From Phycisphaerales bacterium (GTDB taxonomy: Bacteria; Planctomycetota; Phycisphaerae; Phycisphaerales; JAGLTS01), in contig JAGLTS010000011.1 of NCBI GenBank assembly GCA_023135165.1, forward strand, positions 1 through 64,000: a stretch of DNA of 64,000 nucleotides, given 5' to 3'. Every line of letters starts with the position of its first letter. The first letter of the stretch is position 1. Under the pieces are notes generated by a model that saw nothing but the letters and a program-made list of their open reading frames with translations, searched no databases and had not been told where the DNA came from. Both the position numbers and the translations under genes were made by a program. Positions 8,223 to 17,500 of the stretch are shown in pieces.

Positions 8223-9878
8223 ATGCCCAGGCTCCCGACATTACGTCTTCAGCCGCTGGCCGACTTGCTCGAACAGCTCCGCTACGCCCCGCGCGAAGCT
8301 CGCATGCGCCAGATGACGCAGACTGAGGCGCTCGCGGCGGAGATCACGCCAGGCCAGCACTACCCTCACACTTACATCGTGTTCCGCCTCACCGGGTATC
8401 GCCCCGACACCGCGCCCACAGACGAACCGATCTACGCAGGCGATGCGGTCCTCGTGGATCTTGGAGTCCTCGTCGAACTGCTTTCCGACTCACTGGACTT
8501 GTCACGCAACGACCTGGGCAAGCCGTCGCTCACACTCGACGAGCTGCGCCGCCACTGGTCCGTGAGCAGCCGAACCATCGACCGATACCGGCGGCACGGA
8601 CTGATCGGCCATCGTGTGATCGACGAGGAGGGCGATCACAGGTTGGTTTTCACAATGCGTCAGGTCCAACATTTTGAGGCGCTGCACAAAACACAGCTCG
8701 CCGGCGCACAGCGGTTCTCGCGCATCGACGACGATGTGGAGCAGCGCATCCTCCGCCGAGCGCGCAGGTATCACAGTGCGCTGGGGTATTCGCTGAACCA
8801 GACCGCAGCCAGGCTGTCGCGCCGCTTCGATCGAGGACATGAGACGATTCGGCAACTGCTCGCACGGCACGACGCGGAGGCCGGCCCCGATGCTGTGTTC
8901 ACCAAACCGGGGGTTCTGACCGAAAAACAGCGCCGCACGCTCCACCGCGCGTGGAGGCGAGGCATTCCCATCGATCGTCTGACCCGTGCATATGGACGAA
9001 GCCGATCATCCATCCATCGCACGATCGGCGAGTACCGAGCGGGTCTCTTGCGCCGGTTGGATCTCACCGGACCCACATCGCCCACGTTCGTGCGCGACGA
9101 TGCGGACTCGGTCATCCTCGCGCCGGGAAGCGTGCGCCGAAACCTGGCTCCGGCGGCGTTTGGCACAGCTCAGGCGTTCGCTGCGTTCGCACAGGCAAAT
9201 GATCTTCCCGAAGCGGAGATCGAAGAAACGCAGTGCGCCGCATTGCACTACCTGCGCTACCTTGCTGCGCGCGAGTCAGCCGATCTGTCGCGCCATCAGC
9301 CATCCACCGTCTCACTGGATCAGATCGAAACACATCTGCGGTGGGCGAGCAGGATCAAGGCAGCGCTGATCGCATCCCATGCCCGGCTCGCGCTGCAAAC
9401 GATCGAGCAGTTCATCGGCCGACCGTTGCTCAGCATGCCCGGGACTGAGGTTCGGCAGCTCTTTGATCTCTCGACAACGGCGTTGTCACGCGCGGTGGAT
9501 GCGCACGACGTGTTCAAGGGAGGACGTCTGGCGGCGCCTGCGGGACTGCTGCTGACCCGCCTGCTCGCGGCGCATGTGCACAGGCCGGCCGATTCACTCG
9601 CACGCGCCAGGCACGATGCATCGGCCGTCGTACTGTCGGACTATCGTTTTTCGCTCGATCCCTGGCAGGGCTGGCTGGAGTTGCCCACGTTTCTGCTTGG
9701 ACGAATGACCGTGCTCGATGCGACGGAACGAATGGTCATCACCGCACGCTATGGGCTGGATAGCGCGCAGCCGCTCACCGCATCCACCGTCGCCGACGAG
9801 ATCGCAGCAACGCCGCAGCGCGTGTTGCGCGTGGAGCGACATGCGATCCGCAGACTGTACGGCGTGCAGCTCGCATGA
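8223..9878 (+). CDS. Divergent sigma-70-like protein with extra HTH regions
   Basis: A 551-residue protein. Residues 102-150 look like a MerR-type winged helix (TLDELRRHWSVSSRTIDRYR). Two further helix-turn-helix candidates follow (about 187-214 and 246-272). Residues 327-352 recall sigma region 1.2/2.1. Residues 374-452 align by eye with sigma region 2: the family pattern of a conserved RLV helix, a GR turn, then AVDKFD-KG is echoed by ALIASHARLALQTI, IGRPL and AVDAHDVFKGG. Residues 496-545 resemble region 4.2 (ATERMVITARYGLD, TPQRVLRVERHAIRRL). No region 3 is visible. I infer a specialised or decayed sigma factor; a large multi-HTH DNA-binding protein is the alternative. It sits 4 nt behind mqnA. 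Confidence 0.7.
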   Translation: MPRLPTLRLQPLADLLEQLRYAPREARMRQMTQTEALAAEITPGQHYPHTYIVFRLTGYRPDTAPTDEPIYAGDAVLVDLGVLVELLSDSLDLSRNDLGKPSLTLDELRRHWSVSSRTIDRYRRHGLIGHRVIDEEGDHRLVFTMRQVQHFEALHKTQLAGAQRFSRIDDDVEQRILRRARRYHSALGYSLNQTAARLSRRFDRGHETIRQLLARHDAEAGPDAVFTKPGVLTEKQRRTLHRAWRRGIPIDRLTRAYGRSRSSIHRTIGEYRAGLLRRLDLTGPTSPTFVRDDADSVILAPGSVRRNLAPAAFGTAQAFAAFAQANDLPEAEIEETQCAALHYLRYLAARESADLSRHQPSTVSLDQIETHLRWASRIKAALIASHARLALQTIEQFIGRPLLSMPGTEVRQLFDLSTTALSRAVDAHDVFKGGRLAAPAGLLLTRLLAAHVHRPADSLARARHDASAVVLSDYRFSLDPWQGWLELPTFLLGRMTVLDATERMVITARYGLDSAQPLTASTVADEIAATPQRVLRVERHAIRRLYGVQLA

Positions 9879-9907
9879 GCGCGAAGCAAAGGCGGGCCAT
9901 CAACACG

Positions 9908-9951
9908 ACCTCCGCCTCGGTGTCCTCCGTGCTCTCCGTGGTGAATCATGT
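9908..9951 (+). repeat. Post-gene CTCCGTG-type intergenic repeat
   Basis: A pyrimidine-rich run with repeated TCCTCCGTG and TCTCCGTGG units starts 30 nt after the stop of the sigma-like gene. It resembles a phrase (CTCCGTGTCCTCCGTGGTGAA-like) that I know as dispersed in many bacterial genomes. It is followed by TTCGCGAAC and TTCGCGAAG palindromic hexamers at 9954-9970. I do not read it as coding. Confidence 0.5.
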
Positions 9952-9999
9952 GGTTCGCGAACTTCGCGAAGCCGCGAGCGGCTTGTATGCGCAGCGGCA

Positions 10000-10029
10000 A
10001 AGCCCACGGCCCTGGATAACCGTGGGCTT
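10000..10029. terminator. Bidirectional terminator hairpin
   Basis: AAGCCCACGG and CCGTGGGCTT form a perfect 10-bp stem with a 10-nt loop between two convergent genes (stop codons at 9878 and 10086). The flanking A and T residues suit termination on both strands. Confidence 0.7.
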
Positions 10030-10085
10030 CCCCGTGCGCCCTGTGCCGAGCGCTATATCAAAGCGACACGCAACATCACCGCATG

Positions 10086-10361
10086 CTATGCATCACGGTC
10101 ATCAGTCTGTTGACGATTGAGCATGTCGCGGAGGTACTTGTTTTCGCGGCGAGTGGCTTCGAGATCGAAGACGAGGTACTTCACGCTCAGGCGAAGATAG
10201 TCAAGACTCTCCTGCAACTCCTTGACCGCATCACGCATGCGATCGTGACGGTCCTTTGTCTGCTGGGCGAGCGATTCAAGTTCGCCTCGCTTCTCGCCGG
10301 GCAGTTGTTGAATCTGTTGCATGAGTTCGTCGAGTTTGCTTTGGAAGAACTGATCGTCCAT
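10086..10361 (-). CDS. Small conserved coiled-coil protein
   Basis: A 91-residue, highly charged, predicted all-helical protein beginning MDDQFFQSKLDELMQQIQ and containing the run LEATRRENKYLRDML near the C-terminus. I chose the ATG at 10361 because AAGAAGG precedes it and because the upstream extension (to 10469) looks non-coding. Heptad-like spacing of leucines over about residues 40-85 suggests a coiled coil and dimerisation. No catalytic motif is visible. Function is unknown; a regulator or cell-structure adaptor would fit. A perfect hairpin terminator follows the gene. Confidence 0.75.
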   Translation of the reverse strand: MDDQFFQSKLDELMQQIQQLPGEKRGELESLAQQTKDRHDRMRDAVKELQESLDYLRLSVKYLVFDLEATRRENKYLRDMLNRQQTDDRDA

Positions 10362-10557
10362 GGCCTTCTTTCTCCCGATACCGCGTCTGGTGTTGTTGTA
10401 CCCCATGCGATGTAACAAGACCGCAGCCAGGCTGTGCCAGTTCTTGCCGGGTCCGGGAATTGCGGTCAAGACACGCTCGCGGACGCGGTTTCGGCGTCAT
10501 GTGCCGTCAGCACCCCCGCTCCAGCACGGTCCGGATTGCTCAGGATGTTGATTCAGA

Positions 10558-11166
10558 TCAACGCCGGGCGTGGCGGCGCTGCACCGCTCGGGCTGCCTCC
10601 GCGGACAAGTCCTGCGTGATCGACGCTGCACGCGCGGGGTCCTCACGGCGAAGCTGATCCAGCAGCACGCCGAGCCGGTTATCACGCTCACGGCGCCATC
10701 GCTCGAAGAGCTGCTCAAGCTCATGCCGAGCAAACGCGCTGAGCGGGTCAGCCAGGCGGGATTGCGCGACACCCCAGTCAATCAGGCTTCGCGGCGAGCT
10801 GTCGAACCGGTACAGCTTGATCGTGGCGGCGATCCGCTTCTCGATGGGCAGGAACGGATCGCGCGTCTCATCGGGCAAGGTGAGCATCCGGTCGGTCAGC
10901 ATCCCTTGCTCGATCGTCGCGCCAGGCCCGTCGTCGCCTACGGGCTGGGTGGTCAGCGGGGCAGGCGAGGCATCGGCTTCGAGCTGAAGCCGCGCATAGT
11001 TGGTGCTCAGGGACTTGACACCCGCATCCTGGAAGCGTGCGGTGACGATCTGGACGACCGCCCCGGTGTGGGTCGCCGTTTCGGTCTTGCTGACCACACC
11101 GACGCCCCATTCGGGCTTGTCGAGATGGACGATCCGGTCGCCTCGGGTGAAGGTTCGCTGGAGCAT
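10558..11166 (-). CDS. DUF3553 domain protein
   Basis: A 202-residue protein whose N-terminus (GDRIVHLDKPEWGVGVV, residues 9-25 or so) matches the small beta-barrel DUF3553 domain, which is often attached to helicases and other DNA-acting proteins. The remaining part is helical and charged (FARHELEQLFERWRRERDNR) without a recognisable catalytic motif. The ATG at 11166 is preferred over 11241 because the domain begins there and a TACACT -10 lies only 7 nt upstream. It diverges from accA. Role unknown; a nucleic-acid link is inferred from the family only. Confidence 0.75.
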   Translation of the reverse strand: MLQRTFTRGDRIVHLDKPEWGVGVVSKTETATHTGAVVQIVTARFQDAGVKSLSTNYARLQLEADASPAPLTTQPVGDDGPGATIEQGMLTDRMLTLPDETRDPFLPIEKRIAATIKLYRFDSSPRSLIDWGVAQSRLADPLSAFARHELEQLFERWRRERDNRLGVLLDQLRREDPARAASITQDLSAEAARAVQRRHARR

Positions 11167-11173
11167 GGGCAAG

Positions 11174-11179
11174 AGTGTA
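11174..11179 (-). promoter_or_regulatory. -10 element TACACT for the DUF3553 gene, leaderless spacing
   Basis: On the minus strand TACACT ends 7 nt before the ATG at 11166, with no Shine-Dalgarno between. Same geometry as at mqnA (7364), the acyltransferase (21102) and polX (32557). Confidence 0.55.
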
Positions 11180-11224
11180 AGGGCTGCGGGGCTGGGACTA
11201 AAGCCGCGCCGCCGCCTGAACCGG

Positions 11225-11230
11225 TACAAT
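11225..11230 (+). promoter_or_regulatory. -10 element TACAAT for accA
   Basis: CGGTACAAT lies 36 nt before the accA start codon. No convincing -35 hexamer is seen. A GAGGAT ribosome binding site follows, so accA has a short leader, unlike its divergent neighbour. Confidence 0.5.
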
Positions 11231-11266
11231 GCTTTCTTCACGCCAGCCGAGGATAAGCCCCACCCG

Positions 11267-12232
11267 ATGTCGCAGATTCATCAACTCGATTTTGAGCGGC
11301 CGCTGATCGAACTTGAGCACCAGATCGCTGAGCTTGAATCGCATCAGGCGAGACGGAGCGGGTCCGTCGATCTCTCCGACGACCTGGAGAAGCTCCGCCA
11401 GAGCCACGAGACGATGCTCAGCAAGGTCTACGACGGGCTTTCAGCCTGGGATACCGTGAAGGTCGCCCGCCACCCCAATCGGCCTCAGGGACGCGACTAC
11501 ATCCGAATGATCTGCAAGGATTTCTGTGAGTTGCACGGCGACCGGCGATTCGGCGACGACCCGGCGATCGTGACCGGGTTCGCACGCATCGGCTCACATC
11601 GATGTTTGATCGTCACCCACCAGAAGGGCAAGACGACCGAGGAAAAAATCGCCTGCCACTTCGGCTGCGCCCATCCCGAGGGCTACCGCAAGGCGTTGGC
11701 GAAGATGAAGCTCGCGGAGAAGCTCAGCTTGCCGATCGTCACATTCGTCGACACGCCCGGCGCGTACCCCGGCATCGGGGCTGAGCAGCGGGGCCAGTCT
11801 GCGGCGATCGCGGAGAACCTGCTGGAGATGTCCAGGCTCAAGACGCCGATCATCAGCGTCGTCATCGGCGAAGGTGGATCGGGCGGGGCGCTGGGCATTG
11901 CCGTGGCCGACCGCGTCGCGATGCTCCAGTATGCGTGGTATTCGGTGATCAGCCCGGAGGGGTGTGCCGCCATCCTGTGGAAGGAGTCGCAGGAGCCGAC
12001 CAACATCGCCGCTGCCGAGGCGCTGCAGCTCACTGCCGAGCACAACCACAAGCTCGGCGTGGTGGATGCGATCATCCCCGAGCCGCTGGGCGGGGCGCAC
12101 CGCGACCCCGAAGCCGCTGCGGCACAAGTTGAGAAGTGGCTCGTCACCAAACTGCGCGAGTTGAAACGGTTCAAGCCCGAGAACCTGCCTGCCCGGCGGT
12201 ACACGCGATTCCGCAAGCTCGGGACGCCGTGA
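11267..12232 (+). CDS. accA: Acetyl-CoA carboxylase carboxyltransferase subunit alpha
   Basis: A 321-residue AccA, which with AccD transfers the carboxyl group from biotin carrier protein to acetyl-CoA, giving malonyl-CoA for fatty-acid synthesis. Diagnostic segments are HPNRPQGRDYIRMICKDFCE, FVDTPGAYPGIGAEQRGQS, VVIGEGGSGGALGIAVAD and SPEGCAAILWK. The ATG at 11267 follows GAGGATAAG and begins the usual LDFERPLIELE segment; the open frame upstream is spurious. No accD or biotin carrier gene is in the window. A sigma-70-type promoter for the next gene lies 47 nt after its stop. Confidence 0.97.
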   Translation: MSQIHQLDFERPLIELEHQIAELESHQARRSGSVDLSDDLEKLRQSHETMLSKVYDGLSAWDTVKVARHPNRPQGRDYIRMICKDFCELHGDRRFGDDPAIVTGFARIGSHRCLIVTHQKGKTTEEKIACHFGCAHPEGYRKALAKMKLAEKLSLPIVTFVDTPGAYPGIGAEQRGQSAAIAENLLEMSRLKTPIISVVIGEGGSGGALGIAVADRVAMLQYAWYSVISPEGCAAILWKESQEPTNIAAAEALQLTAEHNHKLGVVDAIIPEPLGGAHRDPEAAAAQVEKWLVTKLRELKRFKPENLPARRYTRFRKLGTP

Positions 12233-12278
12233 AGCCTCGGCAGCCGCGTGTTTCCGTGCAGCCGGATCGGCTGACCCG

Positions 12279-12307
12279 TTGAAACATCGGCCCGCTCGCC
12301 GTACAAT
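12279..12307 (+). promoter_or_regulatory. Sigma-70 promoter TTGAAA-N17-TACAAT
   Basis: TTGAAA at 12279-12284 and TACAAT at 12302-12307 are separated by exactly 17 nt, the best consensus promoter in the window. It would start an mRNA with a leader of roughly 80 nt for the H1/DksA-like gene and lspA. Confidence 0.75.
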
Positions 12308-12395
12308 CCCGCTCGCAACGTCGGGGCTGGCCACAGGGAGTGCGCTAAGTCGTGGCGTAGTAATGTCTTAGAAAGCCCCACTGCGGAGCCGTGAC

Positions 12396-13358
12396 GTGGC
12401 CCGAAGCACCACATCAAAAAAGACAAGCAAACGACCCACGCGGAAGGCGCCCGCCGCTGCTGGGCGGACACGCTCAAAGAGCACCGCCAAGAAGAAGACC
12501 AAGAAGAAGACGACGAAGAGGACCACGAAGAAGACGCGCGCCGCAGCAGTTGGCAAGAAGACCGCATCGCGCAAGAAAACCGCCAAACGTGCTGTGACCA
12601 GGAAGACCACGAAGAAACGCGCCAAGGTCACCAAGAAGGCAACCTCCCAGCCCAGGAAGAAGACGACCAAGAAGGCTGCCGCGTCAAAAAAGAAGACGGC
12701 TGCACCCAAGAAGGCCGCTCCAAGAAAGAAGAAGGCCGCGACGAAGGCCACCGTCGCCAAGACACGCAAGCCGCAAAAGAGCACAACCAAACCCACCAAG
12801 AAAGCGCAGGAGGCACAGGCCGGCCCGTCACTCCGTCAGCTTTCGCAAGTGACCAGCCGAGCCGGCGCGTCTCCGGCGCTGCTCTCCAGCCCGACATCAC
12901 AGCAGTTGCACACCGAGGCGGCCGCCACCCATGCCTCGGAACACGTGCACGACACGCCTGAGAAACCCCTGCTCAAAACACGCAGGATGCCGATGCGCGA
13001 ACGCCAGCGATTTCGCAAGCTGCTGCTTGGCAAGCGCGCCGAACTCGCCGGCGACATGACCACCATGGAAGCCGACGCCTTGAAGGTCGGTTCCAGCGGC
13101 GACCTCTCGCACACGCCCCAGCACATGGCGGACCAGGGCACCGATCACTTCGAGCAGGAACTTACACTCGGACTCGTCGAGTTCGAACGACGCCTCCTCG
13201 CTGAGATCGACGAAGCGATCCGGCGAATCGAGGATGGCACGTATGGAATCTGCCAACTCACAGGCGGACCCATCAGCAAGTCGCGACTCGAGGCCAAGCC
13301 GTGGGCCAAGTACTGCATCGAAGCCGCGCGGGAACTTGAACAATCAGGTCGGCGGTGA
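12396..13358 (+). CDS. Histone H1-like tail fused to a DksA/TraR-like domain
   Basis: A 320-residue fusion. Residues 1-140 are a lysine/alanine/threonine-rich tail of KKTTKK and KKAAPRKKK repeats like the C-terminal domain of histone H1 and bacterial H1-like proteins. Residues about 199-320 are DksA-like: a helical hairpin (MRERQRFRKLLLGKRAELAG, then FERRLLAEIDEAIRRIEDG) and a zinc-finger remnant. Of the four canonical cysteines only C286 and C307 remain; the partners are T289 and A310, so zinc binding is doubtful, as in zinc-independent DksA paralogues of Pseudomonas. It may bind DNA and RNA polymerase together. The GTG start follows GGAG. lspA overlaps its stop (GTGA). Confidence 0.88.
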   Translation: MARSTTSKKTSKRPTRKAPAAAGRTRSKSTAKKKTKKKTTKRTTKKTRAAAVGKKTASRKKTAKRAVTRKTTKKRAKVTKKATSQPRKKTTKKAAASKKKTAAPKKAAPRKKKAATKATVAKTRKPQKSTTKPTKKAQEAQAGPSLRQLSQVTSRAGASPALLSSPTSQQLHTEAAATHASEHVHDTPEKPLLKTRRMPMRERQRFRKLLLGKRAELAGDMTTMEADALKVGSSGDLSHTPQHMADQGTDHFEQELTLGLVEFERRLLAEIDEAIRRIEDGTYGICQLTGGPISKSRLEAKPWAKYCIEAARELEQSGRR

Positions 13359-14002
13359 CCGATCGTCCACACGCACAGCCCGCCAAGCAGCAGCCCGAGC
13401 GGACCAAGCCTGCTGGGCGATTCCTCTCGAGCTGGCTCATGCTCATCGCGATTGCAGGCTCACTGCTTGCGGTCGACCTGATCAGCAAGAGCCTCGCCTT
13501 CCAACATATCGCCGATGAGCCAGTCGTCATTGATCGATCCCGCATGCTCGCTGACGATCCGCGCAACCCACAGTACTTCCCGATCAGACCGCACGACAGC
13601 ATCGTCATCATCCCGCATGCGCTCGACCTCAAGCTCGTCACCAACCGCGGCGCGGTCTTCGGCATCGGTCCGGGCAGGCGGTGGTTCTTCGCAGGCTTCA
13701 CCGTTGTCGCGCTGCTGGCAGCGGTCGGCATGTTCGCAGGCTGGACGACACGGCGCGAGCACGTGGCGCACCTTGGCGTCGCCCTCATCCTCGCAGGCGG
13801 GCTGGGCAACCTCTACGACCGCATCGCGTTCGGCTGCGTGCGCGACTTCCTCCACATGCTGCCGACCACCAAGCTCTTCCCGTGGATCTTCAACATCGCC
13901 GACTCGATCCTCCTGATCGGCATCGGCCTACTCATGATCCACTTCTGGCGCAAAGACCGCCAGACCGCCCGCCACAGCGAGCAGGACGCGAGCACCACCT
14001 GA
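13355..14002 (+). CDS. lspA: Lipoprotein signal peptidase II
   Basis: A 215-residue inner-membrane aspartyl peptidase that cleaves the signal peptide of prolipoproteins after lipid attachment. Membrane helices are at about 26-46, 108-128, 138-156 and 178-196. Family motifs are TNRGAVFGIG, GNLYDRIAFGCVRDF (first catalytic Asp region) and FNIADSILLIGI (second Asp). An insertion of some 25 residues with RSRMLADDPRNPQYFPIRP lengthens the first periplasmic loop. The GTG start overlaps the stop of the H1/DksA-like gene, so translation is coupled. Lipoprotein-like candidates at 45202 and 58425 would be substrates. Confidence 0.95.
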   Translation: MTDRPHAQPAKQQPERTKPAGRFLSSWLMLIAIAGSLLAVDLISKSLAFQHIADEPVVIDRSRMLADDPRNPQYFPIRPHDSIVIIPHALDLKLVTNRGAVFGIGPGRRWFFAGFTVVALLAAVGMFAGWTTRREHVAHLGVALILAGGLGNLYDRIAFGCVRDFLHMLPTTKLFPWIFNIADSILLIGIGLLMIHFWRKDRQTARHSEQDASTT

Positions 14003-14052
14003 TCCGCGAGCAGACTCGCCAGCCCTGTCAACACGCGCCCGACTTCCCAAAG

Positions 14053-14074
14053 CCGCAGGAACTCGTTCCTGCGG
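14053..14074 (+). terminator. Terminator hairpin after lspA
   Basis: CCGCAGGAA and TTCCTGCGG form a perfect 9-bp stem with a CTCG loop 51 nt after the lspA stop. There is no T-run, so it may rely on Rho or serve only as a 3' stabiliser. Confidence 0.6.
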
Positions 14075-14282
14075 GAACCCACCACCCCCCCACCCGCACG
14101 CCGCACATCCTCCGGGTCCCGTCCACAGCTTCTGGCAATACCGCACGAAGTGGGCCGTATTTGCTTGACGCGGGGCCGGATGCGCGCGATCCTTTCACAA
14201 GTGACTGGGAGGACTCCTGGCGCCTGCTCGCCGGCTCGGGGCGTGGCGAGCGCATGCCGACAACTGAGCAAGGGACACACAC

Positions 14283-14363
14283 ATGACGCATCAACGGAAA
14301 ACAACGACCTGCGCAGCGCTGGCTGTGCTGGTGGCTGCCTGCACCCATGCGGACATGCTGTAA
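14283..14363 (+). pseudogene. Orphan signal-peptide ORF (26 aa)
   Basis: ATG at 14283 opens a 26-codon frame with a basic start (THQRKT), a hydrophobic core (CAALAVLVAACTHA) and then a stop. It looks like the signal peptide of a secreted protein whose body is gone. An AAGGGA lies about 10 nt upstream. The adjacent large gene at 14552 encodes a complete secreted protein with its own signal peptide. Alternatives are a leader peptide or chance. Confidence 0.4.
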
Positions 14364-14551
14364 CACGTGCCGCAGCCGTGTTTTTCGGATATTCTCCTCT
14401 GTTGTGATAAAAAAACTGACGTTTTGGTCAAAAGGCGCGTTGCGCACGACCCACTGCAGCGACTAGTGGGGAAGACACACATGTTCAGTCCCGCCCGCGC
14501 CCGGCAACGGCCCCGCCGACCAACGCGACGGACAGGCGAAAGGAACACATC

Positions 14552-17500
14552 ATGCACCTCCTCGCACGCACAACCGCACTCCTCCTGGCACTCGCCGCAG
14601 CCTCCGCCTCCCTTGCCGACGAGACGCTCTACCCGCCCTGGGACGGTGGGGACACGTGGCGAGAAGGCGAAGCCTTCGTCGGCTGGGATTACGGCAGTGA
14701 GACGTGGACCTACAACGACGCAACCGTCGATGTCGACCTTGTCGCGGTCGTGGTAGGCGTATCATGGGCAAACCAGCACGCATGGAACTACGAAACATGG
14801 ACAGCGCCAGCGGACGACTATTACAGATTCACGTTCAACTACAACGCTTCCGGCTCAGTCACGATGGCCGGCTCCTCGTTTTGGGGCGATGCGTCGTGGT
14901 GCACAATGAGGGTCATCCTTCGGATCATCCCTCCGGAGTACACCTATGAGGATGGGCCGTACTGGTACAACTACTGGCGATGCGTTGCATCGACATCGGG
15001 CATTCCATACCTTCCCCCATCCGCGTACGAGTACGATGAGGATGTACACGTTACGACGCCACCGATCTGGTTTGACGAAGGCGATACCGCCACAATCGCA
15101 GGAGGAATACAGATTCAGCCCTTCTGCCTTTCCGTCTTGGGATTCGTCAGCGCCATCGGAGAGAATTTCGGCGTGCTTGAATCTGTCCAGATCGTTCAGG
15201 AGAATCCGCCAGATCCGATCCTTGCAGTTGATCCCGATCCACCTTCTCATAACTTCGGCCAGCAGACCAGACTTGAACCGGCAGAATGGACGTTCAACAT
15301 CTGGAACAGTGGTACTGGCACGCTTGACTGGGGGGCGGAGAGTGATCGCGATTGGATCTCCGTTTCACCGAACTCCGGGAGTAGTACCGGGGAATGGGAT
15401 GCGGTCACGGTAACAATTGACAACACGATTCTCCCCCTCGGATCTCATTCAGGTCACGTGTACATCGATTCAACCTCCGGCTCGGACATCGGTTTCATCT
15501 CGATCGAGATCATCAACGTCCCGCCCGGGGCTGATGCTGGAGGACCGTACAGCGGCACGGCGGGTGAGAATATCGTGTTCGACGGTTCCGGAAGCGTTGA
15601 TCTCGACGGGACGATCACCAGTTATCGCTGGGACTGGGATGACAACGGCACGTGGGACACCAGTTGGTCCGGTTCACCGACGGCGACGCATAGCTTCCCG
15701 GCATCCGGCTCGTACACCGTCGGCCTGCAAGTCCTCGACAACGATGGCGACACGGGGACGGATACGTGCGCTTGCAACATCGACCTCCTCTCGACCGTGG
15801 TCTATCCAGACGGTAGTGGCCAGTACGCCACGATCCAGGAGGCGATCGACGCAGCATCCGAGGGTGCTGTGATCTATCTGGCCGACGGCGTGTTCCGTGG
15901 CACCGGCAACCGGGACATCGACTATGGCGGCAAGGCGATCACCGTCCGTTCGCAGAGCGACAACCCCGAAGCCTGCATCATCGACTGCCAGGGCAGCGAG
16001 GGCGACCCGCACCGGGGGTTCTACTTCCATACCGAGGAAGGGCCGGACTCGATCCTGCGCGGGGTAATGATCACGAATGGATACGTCGATGGCCGCGGCG
16101 GCGGAGTTAAGTGTAGCGATACCGCTGGTCCTCGCGGGCCGGAGTTCTGGAACTGCATCTTCGACAACAACTGCGCCAGCGGTGGTGGAGGAATGTACCG
16201 CAGCGGTGTGGGATCAGTTGATTTGCATGAGTGCATCTTCCGGTACAATGTTAGTTCCTTTGGCGGCGGATTATATTGCGGGAATGCAGTCCATGTTTAC
16301 GATTGCGAATTCCTGTACAATTCCGCCGATGCCGCCTGGGGTGGAGGAATCTGTGTAGAGGGCAACTATGCGTACCTCCACTTGGTGAACTGCACACTAC
16401 GAGGAAATAGTGCTTATGGAGGCGGCGGTGTGTACATTCGGGGACAAACAGATGTTTCTTTCACAGGCTGTGAGTTTTCCGGGAATACGGCAGGATGGTT
16501 TGGCGGTGGTGGATTCGCTTATTGGGGGCCCAGCAATGGCGGTTATTATAACGGTGTCACGCTGACAGATTGCGTATTCTCGGACAATGTTAGCGAAGGT
16601 TTTCGCGGCGGTGCTATCCAGCTGATCGATGAGCCGAGTGCGACGATCAGCAACTGCACGCTGATTGGGAATAGCGCCCACTCTGACTCAGAATCGGCAG
16701 GTGGTTGCCTGTATCTGAGTGAAATGACCACTGCTGTTATCTCGAACACAGTCATCGCTCTGAGCAGTACCAGCGAGGCCATCCATTGTTCGGATGGCAG
16801 CACTGCCACGCTGAACTGCTGCGATATCTACGGAAACGAGGGCGGTGACTGGGTGGGTTGCATCGAGGATCAGTACAGCATCAACGGGAATATCTGTGAA
16901 GACCCGCTCTTCTGCGATCCCGAGAACGGCGACTATCACATCATGGATACGTCGCCGTGCGCTCCGGCGCAGTCAGGCTGCGGACTGATCGGCACGCTGG
17001 ATGTCGGCTGCACGCAACAGCAGTTCACCGTTCCCGGCACACACAGCACAATCCAGGCGGCAATCGACGATGCGTCGGACCATGCGATCATCACACTCAC
17101 GAGCAGCGCCTACCTCGGGCCGGGCAACCGCGACATCGACTTCCTCGGCAAGGCGATCACCGTGTGTTCACAGACCGGCAATCCGGAGGACTGCATCATC
17201 AACTGCATGGGTAGCACGCGCGGGTTCAACTTCATCTCCGGCGAAGGAGCCAACTCGGTCCTGGAAGGCGTGACGATCACAGGCGGCTCTGCTGACATCG
17301 GCGGCGGAATCTTCTGCACCTACGCCTCGCCCACGATTCGCACGTGCGTGATCGAAGGCAACGATGCGAGCAGCGAGGGCGCTGGTCTGTACTGCGACCA
17401 CGCAGCGCCGGAGCTGGTTAACTGCGTCATCAGCGGCAACGACGCGACCATGCGCGGCGGCGCGATGATGTGCTACAACACCGACCCCGGGCCGACCTTC

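Larger units (their letters stand above)
14003..14551. other. Intergenic region, 549 bp
   Basis: Holds the lspA terminator hairpin, a 26-codon signal-peptide-like ORF (14283-14363), and an AT-richer stretch around 14403-14435. Both the small ORF and the large gene at 14552 are preceded by similar ACACA-rich DNA. I see no convincing promoter or RNA gene. Confidence 0.6.

Noticed and set aside
8800-10435. Exact 18-mer AGACCGCAGCCAGGCTGT at 8800-8817 and 10418-10435
   Set aside because: One copy is inside coding sequence and one in a spacer, with no extended similarity, so I treat it as chance or a minor repeat.
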